A stretch of 64,000 nucleotides of DNA from Sciscionella marina DSM 45152 (GTDB taxonomy: Bacteria; Actinomycetota; Actinomycetes; Mycobacteriales; Pseudonocardiaceae), in assembly GCF_000379465.1 (NCBI RefSeq), contig NZ_KB905391.1, forward strand, positions 1 through 64,000, in the 5' to 3' direction. The position numbers and the translations under genes are program-made. How positions within the stretch are numbered: the first letter of the stretch is position 1; every line of letters begins with the position of its first letter. Below are positions 16,756 through 27,391 of the stretch, in pieces. The notes beneath the pieces are model-generated. The model did not search any database and was not told where the DNA came from. It saw only the letters and a program-made list of their open reading frames with translations.

Positions 16756-17454
16756 ATGTCAGAAGTGTCCAGGGTGTTGTTACGATCTGTTTCCGGCGAC
16801 ACGGAGGTGACGGTGGGCGAAGGACGCCCGGCGCGGGAACGCGTCTACGAATGGCTGCGGGACGCGATCATCAAGGGCACGCTCGACGGCGGTCAATTCC
16901 TCGATGAGCAGTGGGTTTCCGGCGAGACCGGGGTCTCGAGGACACCGGTGCGCGAAGCGTTCCACCGGCTGCACGCAGAACGGTTCATCACCCTGCTTCC
17001 GCGCAAGGGTGCCCAGGTGCGCACCGTGACCGCGCGTGAGCTCGAGGAGGTCTACCAGAGCAGGCGGCTCATCGAGGGGCACGCGATCAGCACGCTGTGC
17101 GCGGCAGGTGCCGGTGCTCCGCGGGAGATGGCCGAGCTGGTCGGTCCCATGGAGGAGGCCGAACAGGCGCAGGACTGGTTCCAGGTGTCCAGCCTCGACC
17201 GCTCGTTCCACCGCAGCATGGTCGCCGCGGCCGGGAACACCGTGCTCACCGAGCTCTACGACACACTGCGCTCCCGGCAGCAGCGAGTGGCCGTCCGAGC
17301 CATGCGCGCGCGACCGGAACGGCTCAGCGTGATCGATGCCGAACACCGCGCCCTTGTCGCCGCGCTGGACGTGAACGACGAGGCGGAAGCGGTGCGGGTG
17401 CTGACCGAACACCTCAAACCGGTGCCCGAGGTGGTGTCCGTCCTGCCGGGGTGA
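16756..17454 (+). CDS. GntR-family regulator with FCD ligand domain
   Basis: A 232-residue regulator with a winged helix (RERVYEWLRDAIIKGTLDGGQFLDE, then VSRTPVREAFHRLHAERFI) and an all-helical FCD domain with likely metal-binding His (DRSFHRSMVAAAGN, IDAEHRALV). ATG 16756 would be leaderless after TATACA. A GTG at 16813 with GGAGG 5 nt upstream is a strong alternative, giving 213 residues and still keeping the whole winged helix. It is divergent from the aldolase operon and probably senses a hydroxy-acid intermediate of it. Confidence 0.85.
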   Translation: MSEVSRVLLRSVSGDTEVTVGEGRPARERVYEWLRDAIIKGTLDGGQFLDEQWVSGETGVSRTPVREAFHRLHAERFITLLPRKGAQVRTVTARELEEVYQSRRLIEGHAISTLCAAGAGAPREMAELVGPMEEAEQAQDWFQVSSLDRSFHRSMVAAAGNTVLTELYDTLRSRQQRVAVRAMRARPERLSVIDAEHRALVAALDVNDEAEAVRVLTEHLKPVPEVVSVLPG

Positions 17455-17491
17455 GGCGGCTGGAGTCTCTCCAGTACTGAACCGGTCCGGG

Positions 17492-17549
17492 TGTGACACA
17501 ACGGACAACCCGACCCCTCTTGGCCAGGCTTGACCGAATTACGTAACAT
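17492..17549 (+). promoter_or_regulatory. suf operon promoter and upstream dyad
   Basis: TTGGCC (17520-17525), an 18-bp spacer and TAACAT (17544-17549) end 7 nt before the GTG of sufR. A perfect dyad TGTG-A-CACA lies at 17492-17500, and the palindrome TTACGTAA at 17539-17546 overlaps the -10 box. SufR is known as an autorepressor of suf operons, so one of these dyads is a likely target. Which one cannot be decided from sequence. Confidence 0.5.
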
Positions 17550-17556
17550 GGGTGTT

Positions 17557-18303
17557 GTGAAAAACGTCGAGGCTGGCAGTGGACGCGGGGAGACCGCGCC
17601 CGATGGCGGCACTCGGCACCTTGTCGCACGGTTGCTGCTCGAACAGGGCCCGGTGACGGCGGCCGCGGTCGCCGAGGAGCTCGGGCTCAGTGCCGCCGCG
17701 GTGCGCAGGCATCTCGATGCCCTGCTCGCCGATGGTGAGGCGTGCGAGCGGCAGGCGCCGACGCTCGGGCACCGCGGTCGTGGCAGGCCGGCCAAGCACT
17801 TCTCGCTCACCGAGGCGGGACGGGCGAGGTTCGGTCACGCCTACGACGATCTCGCGGTCTCCGCGCTGCGGTTCCTCCGTGAACACGGCGGTGAGGAGGC
17901 GGTACGGGCGTTCGCGGCCTCGCGGATGTCTGCGCTCGTCGAGGCGCGCCGTTCGCTCGCGAAGCGTTTCGCCGGCGAGAACGACAAGGAACGGGTCACC
18001 GCCCTTGCCAACCTGCTTTCCCGAGAGGGATACGCGGCGTCGACAAGGACGCTCGGTTCTGGTGAGCAGCTCTGCCAGCACCACTGCCCGGTCGCGCACG
18101 TTGCCGCGGAGTTCCCCGAACTCTGCGAGGCCGAGACCGCCGCGTTCGCCGAAGCACTCGGCACGCACGTACAGCGGCTGGCCACCATCGCGCGCGGCGA
18201 CGCGGTCTGTACGACGCACGTACCCGCGGTACCCAAGGGGACGAAGAGTCCCGCAACAGGAACTGAGATGTCGAACGCTCAGGATGGAGGAACACCCGCA
18301 TGA
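17557..18303 (+). CDS. sufR: SufR, iron-sulfur-sensing repressor of the suf operon
   Basis: A 248-residue winged-helix regulator. The DNA-binding domain is near the N-terminus ([27 protein letters not shown]). The C-terminal half has cysteines in [19 protein letters not shown] and DAVCTTH able to hold an Fe-S cluster, as in SufR of cyanobacteria and mycobacteria (Rv1460). The GTG at 17557 is 7 nt after TAACAT, so probably leaderless. TTG 17530 and ATG 17548 are in-frame alternatives. Its stop overlaps the sufB ATG by 4 bp, coupling regulator and operon. Confidence 0.88.
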   Translation: MKNVEAGSGRGETAPDGGTRHLVARLLLEQGPVTAAAVAEELGLSAAAVRRHLDALLADGEACERQAPTLGHRGRGRPAKHFSLTEAGRARFGHAYDDLAVSALRFLREHGGEEAVRAFAASRMSALVEARRSLAKRFAGENDKERVTALANLLSREGYAASTRTLGSGEQLCQHHCPVAHVAAEFPELCEAETAAFAEALGTHVQRLATIARGDAVCTTHVPAVPKGTKSPATGTEMSNAQDGGTPA

Positions 18304-19763
18304 CTGCCGCTGCAGAGCAGCGCACCACCACAGCGCAGCCCCAGCCGGACCAGGCACTGACGCAAGAGGAAACCCTTGCCACGCTTGGTAACTACCAGTA
18401 CGGCTGGGCCGATGACGATGTGGCGGGTGCCAGCGCACGACGTGGTGTCGATGAGAACGTCGTCCGCGACATCTCGGCCAAGAAGGACGAGCCGGAGTGG
18501 ATGCTCGAGCAGCGCCTGAAGGCGTTGCGGCTGTTCGAGCGCAAGCCGATGCCGAACTGGGGCGCCGACCTGTCCGGGATCGATTTCGACAACATCAAGT
18601 ACTTCGTGCGGTCCACCGAGAAGCAGGCCCAGACCTGGGACGACCTTCCCGAGGACATCAAGAACACCTACGACAAGCTCGGTATCCCAGAGGCGGAGAA
18701 GCAGCGGCTGGTCGCCGGTGTGGCCGCCCAGTACGAGTCCGAGGTCGTCTACCACAAGATCCGTGAGGACCTCGAGGAGAAGGGCGTCCTCTTCCTCGAT
18801 ACCGACACCGGTCTGCGCGAGCACCCGGAGATCTTCGAGGAGTACTTCGGCTCGGTGATCCCGTCCGGGGACAACAAGTTCTCCGCGCTGAACAGTTCCG
18901 TGTGGTCCGGCGGCAGCTTCATCTACGTGCCGAAGGGCGTACACGTGGACATCCCGCTGCAGGCGTACTTCCGGATCAACACCGAGAACATGGGGCAGTT
19001 CGAGCGCACCCTGATCGTGGTCGACGAGGACGCCTACGTGCACTACGTCGAGGGCTGCACGGCGCCGATCTACTCCAGCGACTCGCTGCACTCCGCGGTC
19101 GTGGAGATCGTGGTCAAGAAGGGCGGCCGCTGCCGGTACACGACCATCCAGAACTGGTCGAACAACGTGTACAACCTGGTCACCAAGCGCGCCAAGGCCG
19201 AAGAGGGCGCGACCATGGAGTGGATCGACGGCAACCTCGGCTCCAAGGTCACCATGAAGTACCCCTCGGTCTTCCTGATGGGCGAGCATGCCAAGGGCGA
19301 GGTGCTCTCGGTCGCGTTCGCCGGTGAGGGCCAGCACCAGGACGCGGGCGCGAAGATGGAGCATCTGGCGCCGAACACCTCCTCGCAGATCGTTTCCAAG
19401 TCGATCGCGCGCGGTGGCGGGCGTACCTCGTACCGCGGTCTTGTCAAGGTCGCGAAGCGGGCGACGGGCTCGGCCTCCACGGTGAAGTGCGACGCGCTGC
19501 TGGTGGACACGGTCAGCCGCAGTGACACGTACCCGTACGTGGACATCCGCAACGACGACGTGTCCATGGGTCACGAGGCGACCGTCTCCAAGGTCAGCGA
19601 GGACCAGCTGTTCTACCTGATGTCCCGCGGCCTGACCGAGGACGAGGCGATGGCGATGGTGGTGCGCGGCTTCGTGGAGCCGATCGCCCGCGAGCTGCCG
19701 ATGGAGTACGCGCTCGAACTCAACCGGCTGATCGAACTGCAGATGGAAGGAGCAGTCGGCTAG
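18300..19763 (+). CDS. sufB: Fe-S cluster assembly scaffold SufB (intein-free)
   Basis: A 487-residue subunit of the SufBC2D scaffold that assembles Fe-S clusters in the cytoplasm. The family body runs from [22 protein letters not shown] to the C-terminal [20 protein letters not shown], with the beta-helix core in between, including HYVEGCTAP and the late VKCDALLVD Cys. Unlike M. tuberculosis SufB (Rv1461), which carries an intein, this protein is uninterrupted. ATG overlaps the sufR stop (ATGA), and sufD starts immediately after the stop codon. Confidence 0.96.
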   Translation: MTAAAEQRTTTAQPQPDQALTQEETLATLGNYQYGWADDDVAGASARRGVDENVVRDISAKKDEPEWMLEQRLKALRLFERKPMPNWGADLSGIDFDNIKYFVRSTEKQAQTWDDLPEDIKNTYDKLGIPEAEKQRLVAGVAAQYESEVVYHKIREDLEEKGVLFLDTDTGLREHPEIFEEYFGSVIPSGDNKFSALNSSVWSGGSFIYVPKGVHVDIPLQAYFRINTENMGQFERTLIVVDEDAYVHYVEGCTAPIYSSDSLHSAVVEIVVKKGGRCRYTTIQNWSNNVYNLVTKRAKAEEGATMEWIDGNLGSKVTMKYPSVFLMGEHAKGEVLSVAFAGEGQHQDAGAKMEHLAPNTSSQIVSKSIARGGGRTSYRGLVKVAKRATGSASTVKCDALLVDTVSRSDTYPYVDIRNDDVSMGHEATVSKVSEDQLFYLMSRGLTEDEAMAMVVRGFVEPIARELPMEYALELNRLIELQMEGAVG

Positions 19764-20915
19764 ATGTCGACCAACGTTGCGGAGGCGGCGGAAGCCGTCG
19801 TCCCGGAAGTTTCCAAGGGAGAGCGGTTCCGCTCGTACGACGTCGACGCGTTCGAGGTACCCGGCGGCCGCGAGGAGGACTGGCGGTTCACCCCGATGCG
19901 CAGGCTGCGCGGCCTGCACGACGGGAGCGCCGAGCCGAGCGGTTCGGCGACGGTCGAGGTGATCGGCGAAGCGAGCGTGGAGACCGTGGACCGCACGGAC
20001 TCCCGGCTCGGCGAGGCGGGCATCCCCGGCGACCGGATCGCCGCGCAGGCGTACTCCGCGTTCGAGACCGCGACCGTGGTGAGCGTGCCCGCGGAGACCA
20101 AGCTCGAGGGACCGGTCACCGTGACGGTCACCGGCCCGGGGACGGACCAGGTCGCCTACGGGCACATCCAGGTCCGTGCCGAGCGGTTCGCCGAGGCGAC
20201 CGTGGTGCTCGACCACCGGGGGAGCGGGATCTACGCGGACAACGTGGAGATCGTCGCCGGGGACGGAGCCAAGCTCTCGGTCGTGGTGGTCACCGACTGG
20301 GCGGACGACGCGGTGCACGTCTCCGCGCAGCACACCAAGCTCGGCAGGGATGCCACGCTGCGGCACACCCTCGTCGCCCTCGGCGGCGACCTGGTGCGGG
20401 TCTCGCCGACCGTGCAGTTCAGCCAGCCGGGTGCGGACGCCGAACTCGACGGGCTGTACTTCGCGGACGCGCACCAGCACTTCGAGCACCGGTTGTTCGT
20501 GGACCACGCGGTGCCGAACTGCCGCTCGAACGTGGTCTACAAGGGCGCTCTGCAGGGCGTGGACGCGCACACCGTCTGGATCGGCGATGTGCTCATCCGG
20601 GCGGCCGCCGAGGGCACCGAGACCTTCGAGCTGAACCGCAACCTGGTGCTCACCCAGGGCGCGCGCGCCGACTCGGTGCCGAACCTGGAGATCGAGACGG
20701 GGGAGATCGTCTCCGCCGGGCACGCCTCGGCCACCGGCCGGTTCGATGACGAACAGCTGTTCTACCTGCAGGCCCGCGGGATTCCGGAGGACCAGGCGCG
20801 GCGGTTGGTCGTGCGCGGCTTCTTCCACGAGCTGCTGATGAAGATCGACGTCCCGGAGGTCCGGGAGCGGCTGGAGAGCGCCATCGAGGCCGAGCTGGAA
20901 GCAGTCGGTGCCTGA
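19764..20915 (+). CDS. sufD: Fe-S cluster assembly protein SufD
   Basis: A 383-residue paralogue of SufB and partner in the SufBC2D complex, needed for iron entry and sulfur transfer on the scaffold. The N-terminus has the SufD EDWRFTPMRRL motif. The conserved C-terminal block contains NCRSNVVYKGAL, GHASATGRFDDEQLFYLQARGIPEDQARRLVVRGFF (in two halves) and FHELLMKI. ATG directly follows the sufB stop, so translation is coupled. Confidence 0.95.
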   Translation: MSTNVAEAAEAVVPEVSKGERFRSYDVDAFEVPGGREEDWRFTPMRRLRGLHDGSAEPSGSATVEVIGEASVETVDRTDSRLGEAGIPGDRIAAQAYSAFETATVVSVPAETKLEGPVTVTVTGPGTDQVAYGHIQVRAERFAEATVVLDHRGSGIYADNVEIVAGDGAKLSVVVVTDWADDAVHVSAQHTKLGRDATLRHTLVALGGDLVRVSPTVQFSQPGADAELDGLYFADAHQHFEHRLFVDHAVPNCRSNVVYKGALQGVDAHTVWIGDVLIRAAAEGTETFELNRNLVLTQGARADSVPNLEIETGEIVSAGHASATGRFDDEQLFYLQARGIPEDQARRLVVRGFFHELLMKIDVPEVRERLESAIEAELEAVGA

Positions 20916-20956
20916 GCCGGCCCGAACCACCACAAGCGATAACGAAGGAACGAACA

Positions 20957-23004
<2,048 letters not shown>

Positions 23005-23020
23005 GCAGGTTGGTTGGTTC

Positions 23021-23470
23021 ATGCAGCTGGACTCGATGTACCAGGAGATCATCCTCGACCACTACAAGCACCCGCACGCCCGCGGGCTGCGCGAGCCGTT
23101 CGACGGTGAGTCCTTCCAGGTCAATCCGACCTGCGGGGACGAGATAACCCTGCGCGTGCGGCTGGACGGCGAGCAGGTCGCCGATGTGTCCTACGATGGT
23201 CAGGGCTGCTCGATCTCCCAGGCTGCTGTCTCGGTGCTCACCGACCTGGTCATCGGCAGGCCCGCCAAGGACGCGCTGGCCACGATGGACGCCTTCGTGG
23301 AGCTCATGCAGGGCAGGGGCAAGGTCGAGCCGGACGAGGATGTGCTCGAGGACGCCATCGCGTTCGCCGGGGTAGCCAAGTACCCGGCGCGAGTGAAATG
23401 TGCCCTCCTCGGGTGGATGGCGTTCAAGGACGCGCTCGTGAAAGCTAACGCAGTCGACGCGGAAAAGTAG
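23021..23470 (+). CDS. sufU: SufU, zinc-dependent sulfurtransferase
   Basis: A 149-residue SufU protein that accepts persulfide sulfur from SufS. Zinc ligands are visible as C38 and D40 (NPTCGDE), C63 (GQGCSISQ) and C127 (RVKCALLGW). The presence of the SufU-specific insert between C63 and C127 and the Asp in CGD distinguish it from scaffold IscU. ATG 23021 follows sufS closely. SufT begins 8 bp after the stop. Confidence 0.94.
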   Translation: MQLDSMYQEIILDHYKHPHARGLREPFDGESFQVNPTCGDEITLRVRLDGEQVADVSYDGQGCSISQAAVSVLTDLVIGRPAKDALATMDAFVELMQGRGKVEPDEDVLEDAIAFAGVAKYPARVKCALLGWMAFKDALVKANAVDAEK

Positions 23471-23478
23471 GTATACCG

Positions 23479-23883
23479 ATGAGCGAGACGCAAACCGAAA
23501 CCAGCCGTGACGGCCGCACCGCTGCGGACATGCCCGAGCCGGGCGATGCCGGGAACCAGGCCGCGCGGATCGACGAGATCGAAGAGGCCATGCGTGATGT
23601 GGTCGACCCGGAGCTCGGCATCAACGTGGTCGATCTCGGGCTGCTCTACGACGTGCACGTCGAGCCGGACAACAGCGTCACCCTCGACATGACGTTGACC
23701 TCGCCGGCCTGCCCGCTCACCGATGTCATCGAGGACCAGACCATGTCGGCCCTGACCGGTGGCCCGGGTGGCGGTGTCGTCGGCGAGGTCCGGATCAACT
23801 GGGTCTGGATGCCGCCCTGGGGCCCGGAGAAGATCACCGATGAAGGGCGCGAGCAGTTGCGCGCCCTTGGCTTCACCATCTGA
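23479..23883 (+). CDS. sufT: SufT, DUF59/MIP18-family Fe-S maturation protein
   Basis: A 134-residue protein with a short disordered N-terminus (to about residue 28) and a single DUF59 domain: EEAMRDVVDPELGINVVDLGLLYDV, then the conserved LTSPACPLTDVI with its cysteine, and VGEVRINWVWMPPWGPE. It is the last gene of the suf operon, as Rv1466 is, and helps deliver or mature clusters. The operon ends 39 bp from the stop of a convergent TetR gene, with no clear terminator hairpin between. Confidence 0.93.
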   Translation: MSETQTETSRDGRTAADMPEPGDAGNQAARIDEIEEAMRDVVDPELGINVVDLGLLYDVHVEPDNSVTLDMTLTSPACPLTDVIEDQTMSALTGGPGGGVVGEVRINWVWMPPWGPEKITDEGREQLRALGFTI

Positions 23884-23922
23884 GGCCGTCAAGCGTATTC
23901 CGGCGGCGTGTGCTGATCGCGG

Positions 23923-24519
23923 TCAGGCTCGTTCCATGTTCGCGGGAGCGAGCCGGGCCGCGATCGCGCGCATTCCGGCCACGAAATCCTCGGGTTTGGG
24001 CGCGCTTTCCGGGTCGAGTACGTAGTGCAGCATCAGGCCGTGGAACACCGCGAGGTAGACGTTGCCCGCGGTGCGGATGGTGTGTTCGTCCACGGATTCG
24101 GGTGAGACTCCCTCGAACGCGACGAGGTAGTCGATGATCGCGGGCCGGAAGGTGGCCAGGGCGACCTCACGGATCTCCTTGACGTGATCGACCTGCAGCA
24201 TCATGTCCACGATCGCCTTGGTCATGGGCCGGTCACTAGTGAACGTCTCGACCACTTCCCGGAAGAAGGCGAGTAGCCGTTCCGCCGGGTCCTCGATCCC
24301 GGTGGTCGCTTCACGGGCCCGGGTGCGGGCGGCGAACCACTGTTCGGCGAGTGACTTCGCGGCTTCGTTGAGTAGATTTTGCGTGGAACCGAAGTGGTAA
24401 CCGATCGCGGCGAGGCTGGTCCCGGCGACGGAAGTGATGTCTCTGGCGGTGGTGCGCGCGTACCCCTTCTCACGCAAGCACTGCAGCGCTCCGGTCATCA
24501 GGTCCTCGCGATTGCCCAT
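23923..24519 (-). CDS. TetR-family transcriptional regulator
   Basis: A 198-residue regulator: helix-turn-helix ARDITSVAGTSLAAIGYHFGSTQNLL around residues 28-53, then a ligand-binding domain with FFREVVETFTSDRPMTKAIVDMM. ATG 24519 is 7 nt after TAGTCT, suggesting a leaderless message. The palindrome ACACGTGT at 24546-24553 falls in its promoter spacer. The neighbours (suf operon convergent, a 470-bp gap upstream) do not reveal a target other than itself. Confidence 0.82.
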   Translation of the reverse strand: MGNREDLMTGALQCLREKGYARTTARDITSVAGTSLAAIGYHFGSTQNLLNEAAKSLAEQWFAARTRAREATTGIEDPAERLLAFFREVVETFTSDRPMTKAIVDMMLQVDHVKEIREVALATFRPAIIDYLVAFEGVSPESVDEHTIRTAGNVYLAVFHGLMLHYVLDPESAPKPEDFVAGMRAIAARLAPANMERA

Positions 24520-24991
24520 GGGCGTGAGACTAGCGTGGTACTGAAACACGTGTCTTTGGGCAGCGCATTACCCGATCGGGTGTACTTGGCGGAAAGCTAA
24601 CAGTTGTGACATTCGCGCGACCGCCGGTATATATCCGGATGGCATAGCCGGGTGGATTCGGCAGGTTCTCGGTCGCGGTGCCCGGCTCGGGAGCTCGTTC
24701 GAAGCAGCGGGTCCGTGCCATAGCCGGAACCTAGCGCCATCTGTCCACTGTGGATGGTCGGCGGGGTGGTGGCCGCGGTGCCGGGAAGCGAAACGTGCCG
24801 AGTGCCGCTACCGGCGTTATCTGCCCGGTCAGCGGAGATACGGAGAGTGCTGGTGTCCTGACCTGATCGGCTACCCGAACGGGTTGGTCGAGGCTGGACG
24901 CGCTGACAGAGCGCATCTCCGGATGTCCGGCCGGGAATCGCCGGTTTCGCGCGGGCAAACGGTTTGACCTGCCCGATTAGTCTCGACCGCT
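24520..24991. other. 470-bp intergenic region without a recognisable gene
   Basis: It contains the minus-strand promoter of the TetR gene with ACACGTGT at 24546-24553, an odd T/A-rich TATATAT within CCGG boxes near 24625-24640 preceded at 18 bp by TTGTGA (a promoter-like plus-strand pair with nothing obvious behind it), and TCCAC-T-GTGGA at 24744-24754. A 63-codon frame on the minus strand (24530-24721) has no coding character. TAGTCT at 24978-24983 is the likely -10 box for the methyltransferase. Confidence 0.4.
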
Positions 24992-25699
24992 GTGAGCTTC
25001 AACGACTATGACGTGCTGGCCGAGGATTACGCGCGGCACAACGAGCGGAACGCGTACAACGCCTACTACGAGCGGCCCGCGACCCTCGCGCTCGCCGGGG
25101 ATGTGCGCGGCCTCCGGGTGCTGGACGCGGGCTGTGGATCGGGGGCGCACGCCGAAGCGCTGTCGTCCGGGGGTGCGAGCGTGACCGGCATCGACTCGAG
25201 TGCGGGGATCCTGGCGCTCGCCAGGGAACGGCTCGGTGCGCAGGCGTTGCTGCTGCACGCTGATCTCGCAGAGCCGCTTCCGCTGCCGGACAATGGTTTC
25301 GACCTGGTCATCGCGCCACTGGTACTGCACTATCTGCGGGACTGGGAGCCGACGCTGCGGGAGTTCCACCGGGTGCTCGAGCCCGGGGGACGGCTGGTGT
25401 TCTCCACCCATCACCCCACGATGGACTTCGCGGAGTCCAGCGGCGAGGACTACTTCGCGACCTATGCCTCCACCGAGGACTGGCCCGCGGGGGACCGAAT
25501 GGTGACGATGCGGTTCTGGCACCGCCCGCTCACCGCGATGACCGAGGCCCTGCGGGTTTCCGGGTTCGCGATCGAGCGGCTCACCGAACCGGCCCCGGTG
25601 CCCGAGTGCCGGGAGCTGTTCCCCGAGGAATACCGGACCATCAGTACGAAGCCGCGGTTCCTCTTCTTCGCCACGAGGGCGGTCAGGTCTGGCGATTGA
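24992..25699 (+). CDS. Class I SAM-dependent methyltransferase
   Basis: A 235-residue methyltransferase with motif I VLDAGCGSGAHAEAL (about residues 43-57), acidic VTGIDSS loop, and FDLVIAPLVLHYLRDW then LREFHRVLEPGGRLVFSTHHP as motifs II and III. It belongs to the broad Methyltransf_11 (UbiE/small-molecule) group. GTG 24992 is 8 nt after TAGTCT, so probably leaderless. It has no operon partner; the dGTPase gene starts 143 bp later from its own promoter. Substrate unknown. Confidence 0.85.
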   Translation: MSFNDYDVLAEDYARHNERNAYNAYYERPATLALAGDVRGLRVLDAGCGSGAHAEALSSGGASVTGIDSSAGILALARERLGAQALLLHADLAEPLPLPDNGFDLVIAPLVLHYLRDWEPTLREFHRVLEPGGRLVFSTHHPTMDFAESSGEDYFATYASTEDWPAGDRMVTMRFWHRPLTAMTEALRVSGFAIERLTEPAPVPECRELFPEEYRTISTKPRFLFFATRAVRSGD

Positions 25700-25842
25700 A
25701 CCGGCGCATCGTGAGTGGGCCGAAGACTGCGAGCGGCCCGGCGGCTTCGGTCGCGAGTTCGCTCATGGGGCGGATGATGCGGGCGGTATCCGACAAAACG
25801 CCTACGATTCCTTAGCCTCCGCTGCGGGTAAGGTCGCATCCG

Positions 25843-27381
25843 ATGAATGAGCAGCGGGAGAGCCGCAATGTGACCGCCCCGGCGCGCGATCTGGCCGCAG
25901 ATCCTTTCCGCGTCGACCGCGACCGGGTGGCTTCCTCGCCGTACTTCTCCCGGCTCGGCGGGGTGACCCAGGTGGTGAGCCCGGGTGGTTCGGGCCTGCT
26001 GCTGCACAACCGGCTGACGCACAGTCTGCGGGTCGCGCAGATCGCGCGGGTGATCGCGGAGCGGCTGTGCGCGGACGAATCGGCGGCGGCTCTGGCCGCT
26101 CAGCTCGGTGGCTGTGACCCGGACGTCGCCGAGGCGGCCGCGCTGGCGCACGATCTCGGGCACGCCCCGTTCGGGCATCTCGGCGAGGAGGTGCTCGACC
26201 GGATGGCCCGCGACCGGTTCGGGCTACCGGACGGCTTCGAGGGCAATGCCCAGTCTTTCCGGATCATCACCAGTATCGACACCACGGGCCCGATCGCTGC
26301 CGGGCTGGATCTGACCGCGGCGACCAGGGCCGCGGTGCTGAAGTATCCGTGGAGCAGGCGCTCGGATCCGCAGCCGCATCCGAGCACGATGCGCCCGCTT
26401 CCGCGCGGTGCGGCGGCACCGGACAGCGCGGGCTCGGCGAAGTTCGGTGCCTATGTCACCGAGCTCGAGGACATGCGCACCGCGCGGGCGCCGTTCGCGA
26501 AGCTGATCGAGCCCTGGAGACAGACCGTCGAGGCTTCGGTGATGGACACCGCCGATGACATCGCGAACGCCATCAACGATGTCGAGGACTTCTACCGGAT
26601 CGGGGTGCTGCAGCACACCAGCGTCTCGGCGGAGTTGTCCGGATGGCTCTCCGGGGCGGAGCAGTTCGCGGCGCTGCCCGCCGAGGCACTGGAGCCACCG
26701 GGGGTCCGCCCGGGCAGCGCGCTCGAGGCACTGCGCAGGCGGCTGCACGCGAAGGACTCCTGGGCGGTGGACGACGAGGCATTCGCCGCCGCGGTGGGCC
26801 GGGTACGGACCGAGCTGGTCGACGGCCTGCTCACCAGCCCGTTCGACGGATCGACCGGGGCCGAGCAGGCGGTGGCGCGGTTCTTCAGCACCTGGGCCGC
26901 CCGGCTCGTGGACGGGGTGCGGCTCGTGGCGCGGCCGCCGGTGCGCTCCGGGCACGTGCTCTTCGATGCCGAACCCTGGCACGAGGCACAGGTGCTGAAG
27001 TTCGTGCACGAGCGGTTCGTGTTGCGGCGCGCGGATTTCGCGATGCACCAGCGCGGTCAGGCTCGGCTGCTGACCACCCTGGTCGAGGAGCTCACCGCGT
27101 GGCTCACCGACCGGCACGAGGTCGACCGGTTGCCCGCACGGCTGCGTGATCTCGTGGAGCTCGCCGCGGGGGAGTACGCCACGATCGCCAAGGAGGCGCC
27201 CGAACTGCTCATGAGCACCACCAGGGAACGTTCCGAGGTGCCCGGGGCGGTGCGCGAACTCGCCAGGGGGCGCGCCGTGCTCGACTACGTGGCCTCGGTG
27301 ACCGATTCACAGGCAGTGGCGCTGCTGGACGCGATCACCGGGCGCACCGGAACCCCGTGGACCGAGACCCTCGTGCTCTAG
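25843..27381 (+). CDS. dgt: Deoxyguanosinetriphosphate triphosphohydrolase-like HD protein
   Basis: A 512-residue HD-domain dNTPase that splits dNTP to nucleoside and triphosphate and helps control dNTP pools. Metal ligands fit the family: H60 in NRLTHSLRV, H103-D104 in LAHDLGHAPFGHLGE and the later MDTADDIANAINDVEDF Asp. RVDRDRVASSPYFSRLGGVTQV is the usual N-terminus. The ATG has TAAGGT 8 nt upstream and no strong ribosome site. It ends 10 bp from a convergent regulator gene. It is a little longer than bacterial dGTPases of the short class. Confidence 0.9.
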   Translation: MNEQRESRNVTAPARDLAADPFRVDRDRVASSPYFSRLGGVTQVVSPGGSGLLLHNRLTHSLRVAQIARVIAERLCADESAAALAAQLGGCDPDVAEAAALAHDLGHAPFGHLGEEVLDRMARDRFGLPDGFEGNAQSFRIITSIDTTGPIAAGLDLTAATRAAVLKYPWSRRSDPQPHPSTMRPLPRGAAAPDSAGSAKFGAYVTELEDMRTARAPFAKLIEPWRQTVEASVMDTADDIANAINDVEDFYRIGVLQHTSVSAELSGWLSGAEQFAALPAEALEPPGVRPGSALEALRRRLHAKDSWAVDDEAFAAAVGRVRTELVDGLLTSPFDGSTGAEQAVARFFSTWAARLVDGVRLVARPPVRSGHVLFDAEPWHEAQVLKFVHERFVLRRADFAMHQRGQARLLTTLVEELTAWLTDRHEVDRLPARLRDLVELAAGEYATIAKEAPELLMSTTRERSEVPGAVRELARGRAVLDYVASVTDSQAVALLDAITGRTGTPWTETLVL

Positions 27382-27391
27382 CGAGAAGGGC

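Noticed and set aside
18300-19763. Intein in SufB
   Set aside because: The protein is continuous, with no intein N- or C-terminal motifs.
24530-24721. 63-codon ORF in the gap before the methyltransferase
   Set aside because: No ribosome site, no conserved-looking segment, and it overlaps the TetR promoter.
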